This document shows positions 8,065 to 16,502 of a stretch of DNA of 50,791 nt, in pieces. Each line of letters begins with the position of its first letter. The stretch's first letter is position 1. The notes beneath the pieces are model-generated. The model was not told where the DNA came from, ran no database searches, and worked only from the letters and a program-made list of their open reading frames with translations. The position numbers and the translations under genes are program-made. Source of the DNA: Aureimonas sp. AU4 (GTDB lineage: Bacteria; Pseudomonadota; Alphaproteobacteria; Rhizobiales; Rhizobiaceae). The stretch is taken from the NCBI RefSeq assembly GCF_001463765.1, contig NZ_BBWK01000073.1, positions 1-50,791 on the forward strand, read 5' to 3'.

Positions 8065-8727
8065 ATGACCCCCGAAGACTTCATCCGCCCGCGCCTCGTC
8101 CTCGATGCGTCCGTCCTGCCCGACGGGCCGGCGGGCGAGGAGCGTCTGCGCGCGGCGCTGGACGCGGGCGACGTCGCGACCGTCGTCTTCTCGGCGGGCG
8201 ACCGATCGGAGGCCGCGTTCCAGGACCTTTGCGAGGCGCTCGTGCCGATCGTCCAGGAGGCGGGGGCCGCCGCAATCGTCGCCGAGGACACGCGCTGCGC
8301 GGGCCGCGTCAAGGCCGACGGCTTCCACACGGGCACGGGAAGCCTGGAGGCGCTGGGCGAGGCGGTCGCGCGCTTCTCGCCGCGCCTGATCGTCGGCGCC
8401 TCGGGCTTCACGACCCGGCACGACGCGCTGGAGGCGGGCGAGCGCATGCCCGACTACGTCCTGTTCGGAAAGCTTGGCGCCGACGCCGAGGCCGAGCCTA
8501 TGCGCCGCAACCTCGAACTTGCCGAATGGTGGGCCGAGATCGTGGAAATCCCCTGCGTCGTGCAGGGCGGTGCCTCGCTGGACACGCTCGAGGCGACGAT
8601 CGCAACGGGCGCGGAGTTCGTGATGCTCGGCCGCGCCGTGTTCGGCGAGGGCGTCGATCCCGCCGAGGCCGTGGCCGGCGCCAACCGTCTCTTCGACGAG
8701 GCGCAGGCCCGCGCCCGGGCGGCCTGA
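8065..8727 (+). CDS. Thiamine phosphate synthase/TenI-like TIM-barrel protein
   Basis: The product has the ThiE/TenI TIM-barrel pattern: an early RPRLVLDAS strand, AAIVAEDTRCAGRVKADGFHTG (the segment that places the substrate in ThiE), RLIVGASGFTTRHDALEAG, PDYVLFGKLG, PCVVQGGASLDTLEATIATGAEFVMLGRAVF. ThiE joins the thiamine pyrimidine and thiazole phosphates. The rhizobial branch is divergent, so true ThiE activity is uncertain; a TenI-like or other role is possible. The start is unclear: ATG 8065 begins just before the first strand, ATG 8032 and GTG 8014 are in frame, and none has a strong ribosome binding site. The stop is 4 bases from the Sel1 gene, so they are likely co-transcribed. Confidence 0.8.
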   Translation: MTPEDFIRPRLVLDASVLPDGPAGEERLRAALDAGDVATVVFSAGDRSEAAFQDLCEALVPIVQEAGAAAIVAEDTRCAGRVKADGFHTGTGSLEALGEAVARFSPRLIVGASGFTTRHDALEAGERMPDYVLFGKLGADAEAEPMRRNLELAEWWAEIVEIPCVVQGGASLDTLEATIATGAEFVMLGRAVFGEGVDPAEAVAGANRLFDEAQARARAA

Positions 8728-8731
8728 TCCG

Positions 8732-9745
8732 ATGCGCCGCGCGCTCGCCCTCTGTCTCTTCCTGTCCTCCCCGGCGCTCGCGCAGGTGCCGGGTCTCGGC
8801 GTGCCGCCCGCTCCCCCCGAACCCGCGGCAAAGGCGGAGACCAGCCTGCCCACCCCCTCCGAACCCGCCCAGCCGACCGGCGGCGAGGGCGAGGGGACGG
8901 CGGCGGCCGCCTACGGCCTCTTCCAGCGCGGCTACTACCTGTCGGCGCTGCGCATGGCCGAGCCTCTCGCCAATCTTGGCGACGCCTCCGCCCAGACCCT
9001 GCTCGGCGAGATCTACGCACGGGGCCTCGGCGTGCCGCGCGACGAGGCGGAGGCCGCGCGCTGGTACGGCGTCGCCGCCAAGGCCGGCGTGCCCGAGGCG
9101 CAGTTCCGCTATGCCATGATCCTGATCGAGGGACGCGCCGTACCGCGCGACGACGCCTCGGCGCGCGATCTCATGAAGGCGGCGGCCGATGCCGGCAATC
9201 CGCTCGCGGCCTTCAACTACGGGCAGATGCTGATCCAGGCCTCGCCGACCGGCGGCTTCTCGGACGCGCTCGGCTACTTCCGCCGCGCGGCCGAGGCGGG
9301 CGTGCCGGATGCGCAATACGCCCTGTCGCAGCTCTACGCCTATGGGCGCGGCATGGCGGCGGCCGACGACGCGCAGGCCCGCGACTGGCTGGAGAAGGCC
9401 GCGCGCGCCGGCCACGACACGGCACAGATCGAGCTCGGCATCTGGCTGATCAACGGCCGGGGCGGCCCCAAGGACCCGCCCGAGGGCTTCCGCTGGCTGA
9501 AGGGGGCCGCCGAGCGCGGCAATCCCATCGCGGTGAACCGCCTCGCCCATCTCTACAAGGACGGCGTCGGCGCGCCGGCCGACCGCGCCGAGGCCGCCCG
9601 CTGGACGGTGCTCGCGCGGCGCGCCGCCAACTCCGACGCCGCGCTCGACAGCTTCTTCCGCACCCTGCCGGAGGCGGATCAGAAGGCGGCGCTAGAGGCG
9701 GCCAACCGCACCCCGACAGGGTCTCCCGAGGCCGTCCGCCCTTGA
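8732..9745 (+). CDS. Exported Sel1-repeat (SEL1-like TPR) protein
   Basis: A 337-residue protein with a signal peptide (MRRALALCLFLSSPALAQ), a Pro/Glu-rich linker to about residue 58, then about six Sel1-type repeats to about residue 300. Repeats are recognisable by AQTLLGEIYARGLGVPRDEAEAARWY, AQYALSQLYAYGRGM and AVNRLAHLYKDGVGAPADRAEAARW spaced about 36 residues apart. Sel1 proteins act as periplasmic or cytosolic scaffolds in signalling and envelope stress; in rhizobia ExoR is one example, but this protein is not clearly ExoR. It follows the ThiE-like gene by 4 bases. Confidence 0.88.
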   Translation: MRRALALCLFLSSPALAQVPGLGVPPAPPEPAAKAETSLPTPSEPAQPTGGEGEGTAAAAYGLFQRGYYLSALRMAEPLANLGDASAQTLLGEIYARGLGVPRDEAEAARWYGVAAKAGVPEAQFRYAMILIEGRAVPRDDASARDLMKAAADAGNPLAAFNYGQMLIQASPTGGFSDALGYFRRAAEAGVPDAQYALSQLYAYGRGMAAADDAQARDWLEKAARAGHDTAQIELGIWLINGRGGPKDPPEGFRWLKGAAERGNPIAVNRLAHLYKDGVGAPADRAEAARWTVLARRAANSDAALDSFFRTLPEADQKAALEAANRTPTGSPEAVRP

Positions 9746-9797
9746 ACGTCGCGCGCTTTTGTGGTTCTGCGCCCTTCTGACCCGTCGGCTCGGCCCT

Positions 9798-9812
9798 GCC
9801 AGACGGTCTGGC
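9798..9812. repeat. 15-base palindrome between the Sel1 gene and the inositol phosphatase gene
   Basis: GCCAGAC (9798-9804) and GTCTGGC (9806-9812) are perfect inverted repeats with a single central base, 53 bases past the Sel1 stop and about 105 bases before the next start. As RNA the loop is too tight; as DNA it could be an operator. Role unknown. Confidence 0.4.
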
Positions 9813-9916
9813 CTCGCGGGCCGGACCGCTTATCTTGCGTTCGTGCCAGCCGCCGTTTTTCCCTCGTCTTCGGAGCGCCCGCGCGTTCCGCGACTCTGAA
9901 AAAGAGCTGATATCCC

Positions 9917-10762
9917 ATGGCCCGTTCGGCGCTGATGAACGTCATGACGCAGGCCGCCACCAAGGCGGGCCGGTCCCTCACGCGCGATTTCGGCGAGGTG
10001 CAGAACCTCCAGGTCTCCATGAAGGGACCCGCCGACTTCGTGTCGAACGCCGACCGCAAGGCCGAGGAGATCGTCTACCAGGAGCTCGCCCGGTCGCGGC
10101 CCGAATGGGGCTTCCTGATGGAGGAGCGCGGCGCGGTGGAGGGGCGCGACCCGCAGCACCGCTGGATCGTCGATCCGCTCGACGGCACCACCAATTTCCT
10201 TCACGGCATCCCGATCTTCGCGGTCTCGATCGCGCTGGAGCGCGATGGGCAGATCGTGGCGGCCGTGATCTTCAACCCCGTGCAGGACGAGCTCTACACG
10301 GCCGAGCGGGGCGGCGGCGCCTTCCTCAACGACCGCCGCATCCGCGTCGCCGCCCGCACCAAGCTGCACGAGGCGGTGCTGGCGACCGGCATGCCGTTCC
10401 TGGGCCACGGCGACCAGGCCCGCTTCCTGTTCGAGATGCGTCGCATCACCGGCGAGACGGCAGGCATCCGGCGCATGGGCGCTGCCTCGCTCGATCTCGC
10501 CTACACGGCGGCCGGGCGCTTCGACGGTTTCTGGGAGCGGGAACTCCAGCCCTGGGACATCGCCGCCGGCTCGCTCCTCGTGCGCGAGGCGGGCGGCTTC
10601 ACGACCGCGACCGACGGCTCGCGCTTCGAGTTCCTGCAGGGCGACATCGCCTGCGGCAACGAGCTCATCCACCGCGCGCTCCTCGCCGAGCTGAAGCACG
10701 CCGACAACGCCTTCCGCGCCGGGCGGCAGCCGGCGCCCGCGCCCGTGCCCGAGGCGTCTTGA
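9917..10762 (+). CDS. Inositol monophosphatase family protein (SuhB-like)
   Basis: A 281-residue Mg-dependent phosphatase of the IMPase superfamily, hydrolysing inositol phosphates or related phosphomonoesters in the cytoplasm. Motifs: E70 of MEERG (first metal ligand), WIVDPLDGTTNF (83-94) carrying the metal-binding Asp residues and the catalytic Thr, and WDIAAGSLLVREAGG starting at residue 213. In gammaproteobacteria SuhB also binds the transcription antitermination complex. Start ATG 9917 follows AAAGAG. The C-terminus has a short Pro/Ala tail. A hairpin at 10811 separates it from the motor-like genes. Confidence 0.93.
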   Translation: MARSALMNVMTQAATKAGRSLTRDFGEVQNLQVSMKGPADFVSNADRKAEEIVYQELARSRPEWGFLMEERGAVEGRDPQHRWIVDPLDGTTNFLHGIPIFAVSIALERDGQIVAAVIFNPVQDELYTAERGGGAFLNDRRIRVAARTKLHEAVLATGMPFLGHGDQARFLFEMRRITGETAGIRRMGAASLDLAYTAAGRFDGFWERELQPWDIAAGSLLVREAGGFTTATDGSRFEFLQGDIACGNELIHRALLAELKHADNAFRAGRQPAPAPVPEAS

Positions 10763-10810
10763 GGTTCTCGGCCCAGCGCCGCATTCCGCAACATATGCTG
10801 GTGGTGAGAG

Positions 10811-10834
10811 GCGCGCCGGGTTAAAACGGCGCGC
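10811..10834 (+). terminator. Hairpin terminator-like element after the inositol phosphatase gene
   Basis: GCGCGCCG (10811-10818) pairs with CGGCGCGC (10827-10834) around the AT-rich loop GGTTAAAA. It is 49 bases after the stop. Only a short T-containing tail (TCTGTC) follows, so efficiency is uncertain. Confidence 0.5.
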
Positions 10835-10890
10835 TCTGTCCCGCCCGCGCGCCCGCGCGGGTCTCTACGCTCACAGCGGATGATGCGCCG

Positions 10891-11937
10891 ATGCAGGTGG
10901 TGAACCCGTCGCCCGAACCCCACCGCCCGGTGCCCGAGCCGGTGGCCGGACGCCTGTCGAGCCCGCTCGTCTATCTTTGGGCGATGCTGGTCTTCCTGGC
11001 GCTGGCGGGCTTCGTCGCGATGATCCTCGGGCGTCAGGTCATCGCCGCCTTCCACACCAATCCGGGCCTCAACGGGCTGATCGTCGGCGTCATGACGGTC
11101 GGCATCGTCATGGCGCTCGGCCAGATCCTGCGCCTGGCGCGCGAGGTGCGCTGGGTCAACGCCTTCCGCGACGGCCCGGCGGCGGACCGCGTGAAGCCGC
11201 CCGTCCTGCTCGCGCCCATGGCCGCGCAGGTCGGCCACCGGCGCGGCCGGCTTCAGCTTCCCACCTCCACCGCCCGCTCGCTTCTCGACTCGGTCGCGGC
11301 CCGCCTCGACGAGACGCGCGACGTCGCGCGCTACCTCGTCGGCCTCCTCGTCTTCCTCGGCCTGCTCGGCACGTTCTGGGGCCTGCTCACGACGATCGGC
11401 TCGATCACCTCCACGATCCAGTCGCTGGACCCGGGCGCGGGCGACGCCGCGACGGTCCTGAACTCGGTGAAGAACGGCCTGTCGGCGCCGCTGTCGGGCA
11501 TGGGCACGGCGTTCTCCTCCTCGCTCTTCGGCCTGTCGGGCTCCATGGTCCTCGGCTTTCTCGACCTGCAGGTCGGCCGGGCGCAGAACCGGTTCTACAC
11601 CGAGCTGGAGGACTGGATCGCCTCGGTGACGGAAGCCGAGGCGCCTGCGCTCACCGGCGGCGCCGTCGCCCTCGCCTCGGCCGTGCCGAACGGGGCGGAG
11701 GAGTTCCGCGTGCTGGCCGACCGGATCAACCGGCTCGTCCTCGAGCAGACCACGAGTCCGCGCACCTCGGCCGCCATGGCGAGCCTGGCCGAGAGCATCC
11801 AGGGCCTCGTGCAGCACATGCGCTCCGAGCAGCAGCTCCTGCGCGACTTCGTGGAGGCGCAGGCCGGCGAGCAGCGCGAGGTGCGCCGTGTCCTGGAGCG
11901 GCTGAACGCGTCGCTCTCGGCGCCCGAGCGGACGTAA
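10891..11937 (+). CDS. MotA/TolQ/ExbB-type proton-channel family membrane protein
   Basis: A 348-residue inner-membrane protein. Hydrophobic spans are seen at about 28-47, 67-80, 145-170 and 200-225. The ARYLVGLLVFLGLLGTFWGL segment and the GMGTAFSSSLFGLSGSMVLG segment match the two core helices of the MotA/TolQ/ExbB family. The C-terminal 90 residues are a cytoplasmic helical region with VRRVLERLNASL. It lies 5 bases before an OmpA/MotB-like gene, so the pair should form a proton-driven envelope motor. Such pairs recur in Hyphomicrobiales apart from flagellar clusters; what they power is not established to my knowledge. No flagellar genes are near. Confidence 0.85.
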   Translation: MQVVNPSPEPHRPVPEPVAGRLSSPLVYLWAMLVFLALAGFVAMILGRQVIAAFHTNPGLNGLIVGVMTVGIVMALGQILRLAREVRWVNAFRDGPAADRVKPPVLLAPMAAQVGHRRGRLQLPTSTARSLLDSVAARLDETRDVARYLVGLLVFLGLLGTFWGLLTTIGSITSTIQSLDPGAGDAATVLNSVKNGLSAPLSGMGTAFSSSLFGLSGSMVLGFLDLQVGRAQNRFYTELEDWIASVTEAEAPALTGGAVALASAVPNGAEEFRVLADRINRLVLEQTTSPRTSAAMASLAESIQGLVQHMRSEQQLLRDFVEAQAGEQREVRRVLERLNASLSAPERT

Positions 11938-11942
11938 GGCCG

Positions 11943-12977
11943 GTGGCTCTGTCCCGCCGGCGCGCGCGGCGCGAGATCGATTACTGGCCCGGCTTCGTCG
12001 ACGCGCTCTCGACGCTGCTTCTCGCCATCATGTTCCTCCTGTCGGTCTTCGTGATCGCCCAGTTCCTGCTCAGCCGCGACCTGTCGGGCCGCGACACGGT
12101 TCTGGAGCGCCTCAACTCGCAGATCGCCGAGCTCAACCAGCTGCTCGCGCTGGAGCGCTCCAACTCCACCGACTTCCAGGACCAGATCGCCGCCCTCCAG
12201 GCCTCGCTCGCCTCGACGCAGAGCGAGCGCTCGCGCCTCCAGGCGGCGCTGGACGAGGGGCGCGCCGCTGCGGGGGCCGGCACCGGGGGAGCGCCGAGCG
12301 TCGGCGACCTGCAGGCGCAGGTTCAGAGCGAGCAGGCGGTCTCGGCCCAGGCGCGTGCCCAGATCGATCTCCTTAACCAGCAGCTCTCCGCGCTGCGCCA
12401 GCAGATCGCCGCTCTGGAGGACGCGCTCGGAGCGTCGGAGTCTCGCGACCGCGAATCCCAGACGCAGATCGCCGACCTCGGCCGTCGCCTCAACGTCGCG
12501 CTTGCCCAGCGCGTCCAGGAACTGGCGCGCTACCGCTCCGACTTCTTCGGGCGCCTGCGAGAGATCCTGGCCGATCGCGAGAACATCCGCATCGTGGGCG
12601 ACCGCTTCGTGTTCCAGTCCGAGGTCCTGTTCGCATCGGGCGCCGACGTCCTGCAGGCGGCGGGCCAGGACGAGATGCGCAAGCTCGCCGAGGCGATCGT
12701 CCAGCTGAACCGAGAGATTCCGTCTGACATCAACTGGATCATCCGCGTCGACGGCCATACCGACAACGTCCCGGTCTCGAGCGGGCGCTTTGCCGACAAC
12801 TGGCAGCTGTCCACCGCGCGCGCGGCGGCCGTGGTGCGCTTCCTGGTCCAGAACGGCGTGCCGGCCAACCGGCTGGCGGCGACGGGCTTCGGCGAGTTCC
12901 AGCCGCTGGTGGCTGGCGACACGCCCGAAGACCGCGCGCGCAACCGCCGCATCGAGCTGAAGCTCACCGAGCGGTGA
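11943..12977 (+). CDS. OmpA/MotB-family peptidoglycan-binding protein with coiled coil
   Basis: A 344-residue protein: a short basic cytoplasmic N-terminus ending EIDYWPGFVDALSTLLLAIM, one transmembrane helix (about 20-42) with the Asp/Ser pattern of MotB/TolR stators, a long coiled coil (about 52-190) rich in Gln, Leu and Ala, and a C-terminal OmpA domain (about 215-344) with IRVDGHTDNVP and LSTARAAAVVRFL. The OmpA domain should grip peptidoglycan while the helix partners the MotA/TolQ-like protein just upstream. GTG 11943 is the start: it begins exactly before the basic N-terminus, 5 bases after the previous stop, with TAAGG close by. Its stop overlaps the next gene as GTGA. Confidence 0.88.
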   Translation: MALSRRRARREIDYWPGFVDALSTLLLAIMFLLSVFVIAQFLLSRDLSGRDTVLERLNSQIAELNQLLALERSNSTDFQDQIAALQASLASTQSERSRLQAALDEGRAAAGAGTGGAPSVGDLQAQVQSEQAVSAQARAQIDLLNQQLSALRQQIAALEDALGASESRDRESQTQIADLGRRLNVALAQRVQELARYRSDFFGRLREILADRENIRIVGDRFVFQSEVLFASGADVLQAAGQDEMRKLAEAIVQLNREIPSDINWIIRVDGHTDNVPVSSGRFADNWQLSTARAAAVVRFLVQNGVPANRLAATGFGEFQPLVAGDTPEDRARNRRIELKLTER

Positions 12978-13663
12978 GCGGCGGGAGGGCCGCGCGCCTC
13001 CTCGACCTCGTGGAGATCCTGCGCCGCCATCGACGACCCGTGGCGGGCGTGGCGCTGGCCGGCGAGCTCGGCGTCAGCCTTCGCACGCTTTATCGCGACG
13101 TCGCGGTGTTGCAGGGGCAGGGTGTGCCGGTCGAGGGCACGGCGGGTCTCGGCTTCGTGCTGCGCCCCGGCCTTACCCTGCCGCCCCTGATGTTCGACGA
13201 GGACGAGATCGATGCGCTGGTGCTCGGGCTGCGCCTCGTCGCGCGCCGCCTGCCGGACACGCTCGGGTCCGGGGCGGCCGGCGCGCTGGCCAAGATCGAG
13301 GCCGTTCTGCCCGCGAAGCGTTCGCCCGACGCGGTGCAGCTCTTCGCCGACGGCGCGAGCGCTCAGGATCACGCCTGCCTCGCCGCGATCCGCGAGGCGA
13401 TCCGGGCGGAAGAGGCGCTCACGCTGCGCTACACCGACGGGAAGGGGGAGGGATCCGAACGGATCGTCTGGCCGATCCTCGTCGGCTTCTTCGACGCGGC
13501 CGAGTTGCTCGCAGCCTGGTGCGAGATGCGCGGCGACTTCCGCCATTTCCGGCTCGACCGCATCGCCGGGGCCTATCGCGCCGGCCACCGCATGGGCCGA
13601 CGTCACCGCGTGCTCCTGTCCGAATGGCGGCTGATGCGCGAGGCGGAGGCCGCCGGCTGCTGA
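12974..13663 (+). CDS. YafY-type HTH and WYL-domain transcriptional regulator
   Basis: A 229-residue regulator: N-terminal winged HTH (about 5-62) with the family signature LAGELGVSLRTLYRDVAVLQGQGVPVEG, then a WYL-type ligand-binding domain (about 130-215) including WPILVGFFDAAELLAAWCEM and FRHFRLDRIAG. WYL regulators sense nucleotide or small-molecule ligands. GTG 12974 overlaps the OmpA-like gene stop (GTGA). The next gene, a small VOC protein 58 bases on, is the likely target; YafY-type regulators are frequently paired with VOC/glyoxalase proteins. The coupling to the motor genes may be incidental. Confidence 0.9.
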   Translation: MSGGRAARLLDLVEILRRHRRPVAGVALAGELGVSLRTLYRDVAVLQGQGVPVEGTAGLGFVLRPGLTLPPLMFDEDEIDALVLGLRLVARRLPDTLGSGAAGALAKIEAVLPAKRSPDAVQLFADGASAQDHACLAAIREAIRAEEALTLRYTDGKGEGSERIVWPILVGFFDAAELLAAWCEMRGDFRHFRLDRIAGAYRAGHRMGRRHRVLLSEWRLMREAEAAGC

Positions 13664-13721
13664 CACGGGCTGACAGGGGGAGCGCCTAGAACGGGTCCGT
13701 CGAACCCGAACGGAGCCTTCC

Positions 13722-14078
13722 ATGACCCCTTATGTCCTCTTCTACGTCGAGAGTCCCGAAGCCACGGCGGCCGCGCTCGAGACGGTTCTCGGCACCCCGC
13801 CCGTCGAGGTCTCGGCGACCTTCGTGCTCTTCGTCGTCAACGGGGTGCGGCTCGGCCTGTGGCGCCGGGACGGCGTGCGGCCGACGCCGGAGGGGCACGG
13901 CGTGAACGGTGAGATCGCGATGGCGGTCGCCGCGCGCGAGGACGTGGAGGGCCATCACGCCGCCTGGTTAGCGAAGGGGCTGCCGGTCCTCCAAGAGCCC
14001 GAGGAGATGGACTTCGGCTACACCGCGACCGTCGCGCTGCCCGTCCCGTTGCGCGTGCGGGTGTTTCATCCGGGCTGA
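13722..14078 (+). CDS. VOC (glyoxalase/bleomycin-resistance) family protein
   Basis: A 118-residue protein of the vicinal-oxygen-chelate fold: MTPYVLFYVESPEATAAALETVLG opens the first beta-alpha module and TATVALPVPLRVRVFHPG closes the second. Members bind or modify small electrophiles, antibiotics or aldehydes; metal-ligand residues cannot be assigned with confidence here. It follows the WYL regulator on the same strand and converges on the ABC exporter 18 bases away. Confidence 0.82.
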   Translation: MTPYVLFYVESPEATAAALETVLGTPPVEVSATFVLFVVNGVRLGLWRRDGVRPTPEGHGVNGEIAMAVAAREDVEGHHAAWLAKGLPVLQEPEEMDFGYTATVALPVPLRVRVFHPG

Positions 14079-14096
14079 CGGAACCTGTACCCGTGC

Positions 14097-15974
14097 CTAC
14101 TCGGCGGCGGGGCGCATGCCCTGGCTGAACTGCAGCTCGGCGAGACGGGCGTAGAGCCCGCCACGCGCGACCAGGGCCGCGTGCGTGCCCTCCTCGACGA
14201 TCCGCCCGCCGTCGATGACGAGGATGCGGTCCGCCTTGAGGATGGTCGCGAGGCGGTGGGCGATGACGAGCGTCGTGCGGCCCTCCATCAGCCGCTCCAG
14301 CGCGCGCTGGACCAGAACCTCGCTCTCGGCGTCGAGCGCCGAGGTCGCCTCGTCGAGAAGAAGGATCGGGGCGTCGCGCAGAACCGCGCGCGCGATCGCG
14401 AGCCGCTGGCGCTGGCCGCCGGAAAGCGTGACGCCCCGCTCGCCGATCGCGGTGTCGAAGCCCTGCGGCATGGCGCGCACGAAGCCGGCGGCGTGCGCCG
14501 TCTCGGCGGCGCGCTCGACGTCGGCCGCGCTCGCGCCCTCGACGCCGAAGCCGATGTTGTCGCGCACCGTGCCCGCGAAGACCACCGCCTCCTGCGGCAC
14601 GAGCGCCATGCGGCGGCGCAGATCGTGCAGGTCCGCCTGGCGGATGTCGACGCCGTCGACGAGGATGCGACCGCCGAGCGGATCGTAGAAGCGCTCCAGA
14701 AGCGCGAAGACCGTGGACTTGCCGGCCCCCGACGGCCCGACCAGGGCGACCGTCTCGCCGGGTCGCACCTCGAAGCTGAGCGCCTCCAGCGTCGGGGCGG
14801 AGGCGCCGCCGGTCGGATAGCGGAACGACACGTTCTCGAAGCGTACGGAGCCGAGGGCGCGGGCGGGAAGGGGGGCGCGCGAGGCGGGCGAACGGATTTC
14901 TGGCTCCTCCGCCAGAAGCTCGCTCAAGCGGTCTGCCGCGCCGGCGGCCGCCGTCAGGTCGTTCCAGACCTCGGACAGCTGGCCGAGCGAGGAGGCCGCG
15001 AAGACCGCGTAGAACAGGAACTGGCCGAGCGTTCCCGCCGTCATCGTGCCCGCAACGACGCGCCCCGCCCCCACCCAGAGCACGGCGACGATCGAGAAGG
15101 TGATCAGGAAGATCGCAAAGGCCGTCAGGAAGGCGCGCGCCACGACCGAGCGCCGCGCGGCCTCGAAGGCCTCGTCCGCCGCCTGCCCGAAGCGGGCCGT
15201 GGCGATGGGTTCGGCCGTGAAGGCCTGGACGATGCGCGAGGCGGCGATCGCCTCGCCGGCATAGGCGCTGGCGTCGGCGAGGCGGTCCTGCGCGGCGCGC
15301 GAGCGGGCGCGCACGGAGCGGCCGAAGGCGATGAGCGGGCCGATGATCAACGGGATCGCCGCGATCACGATCACCGACAGGCCGGGACTGGTCCAGGCCA
15401 TCATGGCGACGGCGCCGACGAAGAGGATGGCGTTGCGCAGCGCCAACGAGGCGGTCGCGCCGACGGCGGACTTGATCTGGGTCGTGTCGGCGGTGAGGCG
15501 CGAGACGATCTCGCCCGACAGGTTCCGGTCGTAGAAGCCGGGCGAGAGCTTCAGCACATGGGCGAAGACGTCGCGGCGCAGGTCCGCCACCACGCGCTCG
15601 CCGATCGTGATCACGAAATAGTAGCGGCCCGCGCTCGCGACCGCCAGAACCGCCGACAGGACGGCGAGCATCGCGAAATAGGTGTCGATGAAGGTCGTGC
15701 CGCCCGAGAAGCCGTGGTCGACCACGCGCCGCACGGCGATCGGCAGACTGAGCGTCGTCAGCGAGGCGAGAAGCAGGAAGACGAGGGCGCCCGCCACGAG
15801 CTTGCGCTGGCGCAGGACATAGGGCCAGAGGCGGCGCAGCGGCGACAGGCGGCGCATCGGCGACCGGCCGCGCGCGGGCTCGGCCGAGGCTTCGGGCGGC
15901 GTGGCTTCGGGCTGGATCTCTGGCAAGCTTCGCGTCACCGCCGGGGCGGGCCTTGTCTCTCTTGGGGGACGCAT
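14097..15974 (-). CDS. Exporter-type ABC transporter, fused permease and ATPase
   Basis: A 625-residue half-transporter: disordered Pro/Glu-rich N-terminus (1-45), six transmembrane helices (about 60-350) and a C-terminal ATPase with Walker A VALVGPSGAGKST, signature LSGGQRQRLAIARAVLRDAP, Walker B ILLLDEATSALD and the H-loop LVIAHRLATILKADRI. The MsbA/BmrA-like layout suggests a homodimer exporting a lipid or drug; the substrate cannot be told. ATG 15974 is the most likely start; the frame continues upstream but would run across the L31 gene. It is divergent from rpmE with 132 bases between. Confidence 0.92.
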   Translation of the reverse strand: MRPPRETRPAPAVTRSLPEIQPEATPPEASAEPARGRSPMRRLSPLRRLWPYVLRQRKLVAGALVFLLLASLTTLSLPIAVRRVVDHGFSGGTTFIDTYFAMLAVLSAVLAVASAGRYYFVITIGERVVADLRRDVFAHVLKLSPGFYDRNLSGEIVSRLTADTTQIKSAVGATASLALRNAILFVGAVAMMAWTSPGLSVIVIAAIPLIIGPLIAFGRSVRARSRAAQDRLADASAYAGEAIAASRIVQAFTAEPIATARFGQAADEAFEAARRSVVARAFLTAFAIFLITFSIVAVLWVGAGRVVAGTMTAGTLGQFLFYAVFAASSLGQLSEVWNDLTAAAGAADRLSELLAEEPEIRSPASRAPLPARALGSVRFENVSFRYPTGGASAPTLEALSFEVRPGETVALVGPSGAGKSTVFALLERFYDPLGGRILVDGVDIRQADLHDLRRRMALVPQEAVVFAGTVRDNIGFGVEGASAADVERAAETAHAAGFVRAMPQGFDTAIGERGVTLSGGQRQRLAIARAVLRDAPILLLDEATSALDAESEVLVQRALERLMEGRTTLVIAHRLATILKADRILVIDGGRIVEEGTHAALVARGGLYARLAELQFSQGMRPAAE

Positions 15975-16106
15975 GTATAGGCTCGCCCCTGATTTTGAAA
16001 GCGATCGCGCTTCCTCTTCCATCACATCGCGGGGTGCCGCGCGGCTGAGCCGCAGGTGTCCGGTCGGGATGGTCGGTCGCGAAAGCCAGCCAGAGAGGAC
16101 CGCCCC

Positions 16107-16328
16107 GTGAAGGCCAACATCCATCCCGACTACCACACCATCACCGTGGTGATGACCGACGGCACCGAGTACCAGACCCGCTCGACCTACGGCGCGGCGG
16201 GCGACAAGCTCAACCTCGACATCGACCCGAACTCGCACCCGGCCTGGACCGGCGGCAACCAGAACATGCTGGACCGCGGCGGCCGCGTGTCGCGCTTCAA
16301 GAAGCGCTACGAGGGTCTCGGCATCTAA
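16107..16328 (+). CDS. rpmE: 50S ribosomal protein L31, cysteine-free form
   Basis: A 73-residue protein starting [18 protein letters not shown] and containing NSHPAWTGG and [16 protein letters not shown], the usual alphaproteobacterial L31. The CxxC zinc motif of zinc-type L31 is absent (no Cys), so it is the zinc-independent form. The start is GTG 16107, preceded by AGAGAGGA at proper spacing; an in-frame ATG at 16056 would add residues foreign to the family. It is followed by a strong terminator. Confidence 0.95.
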   Translation: MKANIHPDYHTITVVMTDGTEYQTRSTYGAAGDKLNLDIDPNSHPAWTGGNQNMLDRGGRVSRFKKRYEGLGI

Positions 16329-16357
16329 GCCGATCCGCTTCAAGCGAATGCAAGAAA

Positions 16358-16384
16358 AGCCCGGCCGCCGCGCCGGGCTTTTTT
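16358..16384 (+). terminator. Intrinsic terminator of rpmE
   Basis: AGCCCGG (16358-16364) pairs with CCGGGCT (16373-16379) and TTTTTT follows (16379-16384). It is 30 bases after the stop. Confidence 0.88.
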
Positions 16385-16428
16385 GTGGCCGGAAACCCGC
16401 ACCGTGCGGGGCCGCCTCATGCGCAACG

Positions 16429-16456
16429 AAAAAGGGCCGGCGATCGTCGCCGGCCC
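16429..16456 (-). terminator. Intrinsic terminator of the DUF1465 gene
   Basis: Perfect 10-bp stem (16434-16443 with 16447-16456), 3-base loop, followed on the minus strand by TTTTT (16433-16429). It is 46 bases past the DUF1465 stop and faces the rpmE terminator. Confidence 0.85.
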
Positions 16457-16502
16457 TTCGGGTCGTCTCGTCGGGGTGGGGATCGGGCGGCTGCCGCGCC
16501 GT

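Noticed and set aside
10891-12977. ZorA/ZorB of a Zorya anti-phage system
   Set aside because: No helicase, nuclease or other Zorya component is nearby and the surroundings are housekeeping genes; the two-gene motor is better seen as a conserved envelope complex.
14181-15980. 599-codon plus-strand frame opposite the ABC exporter
   Set aside because: It mirrors the codon bias of the real gene and encodes repetitive Arg/Asp/Gly-rich sequence with no family resemblance.
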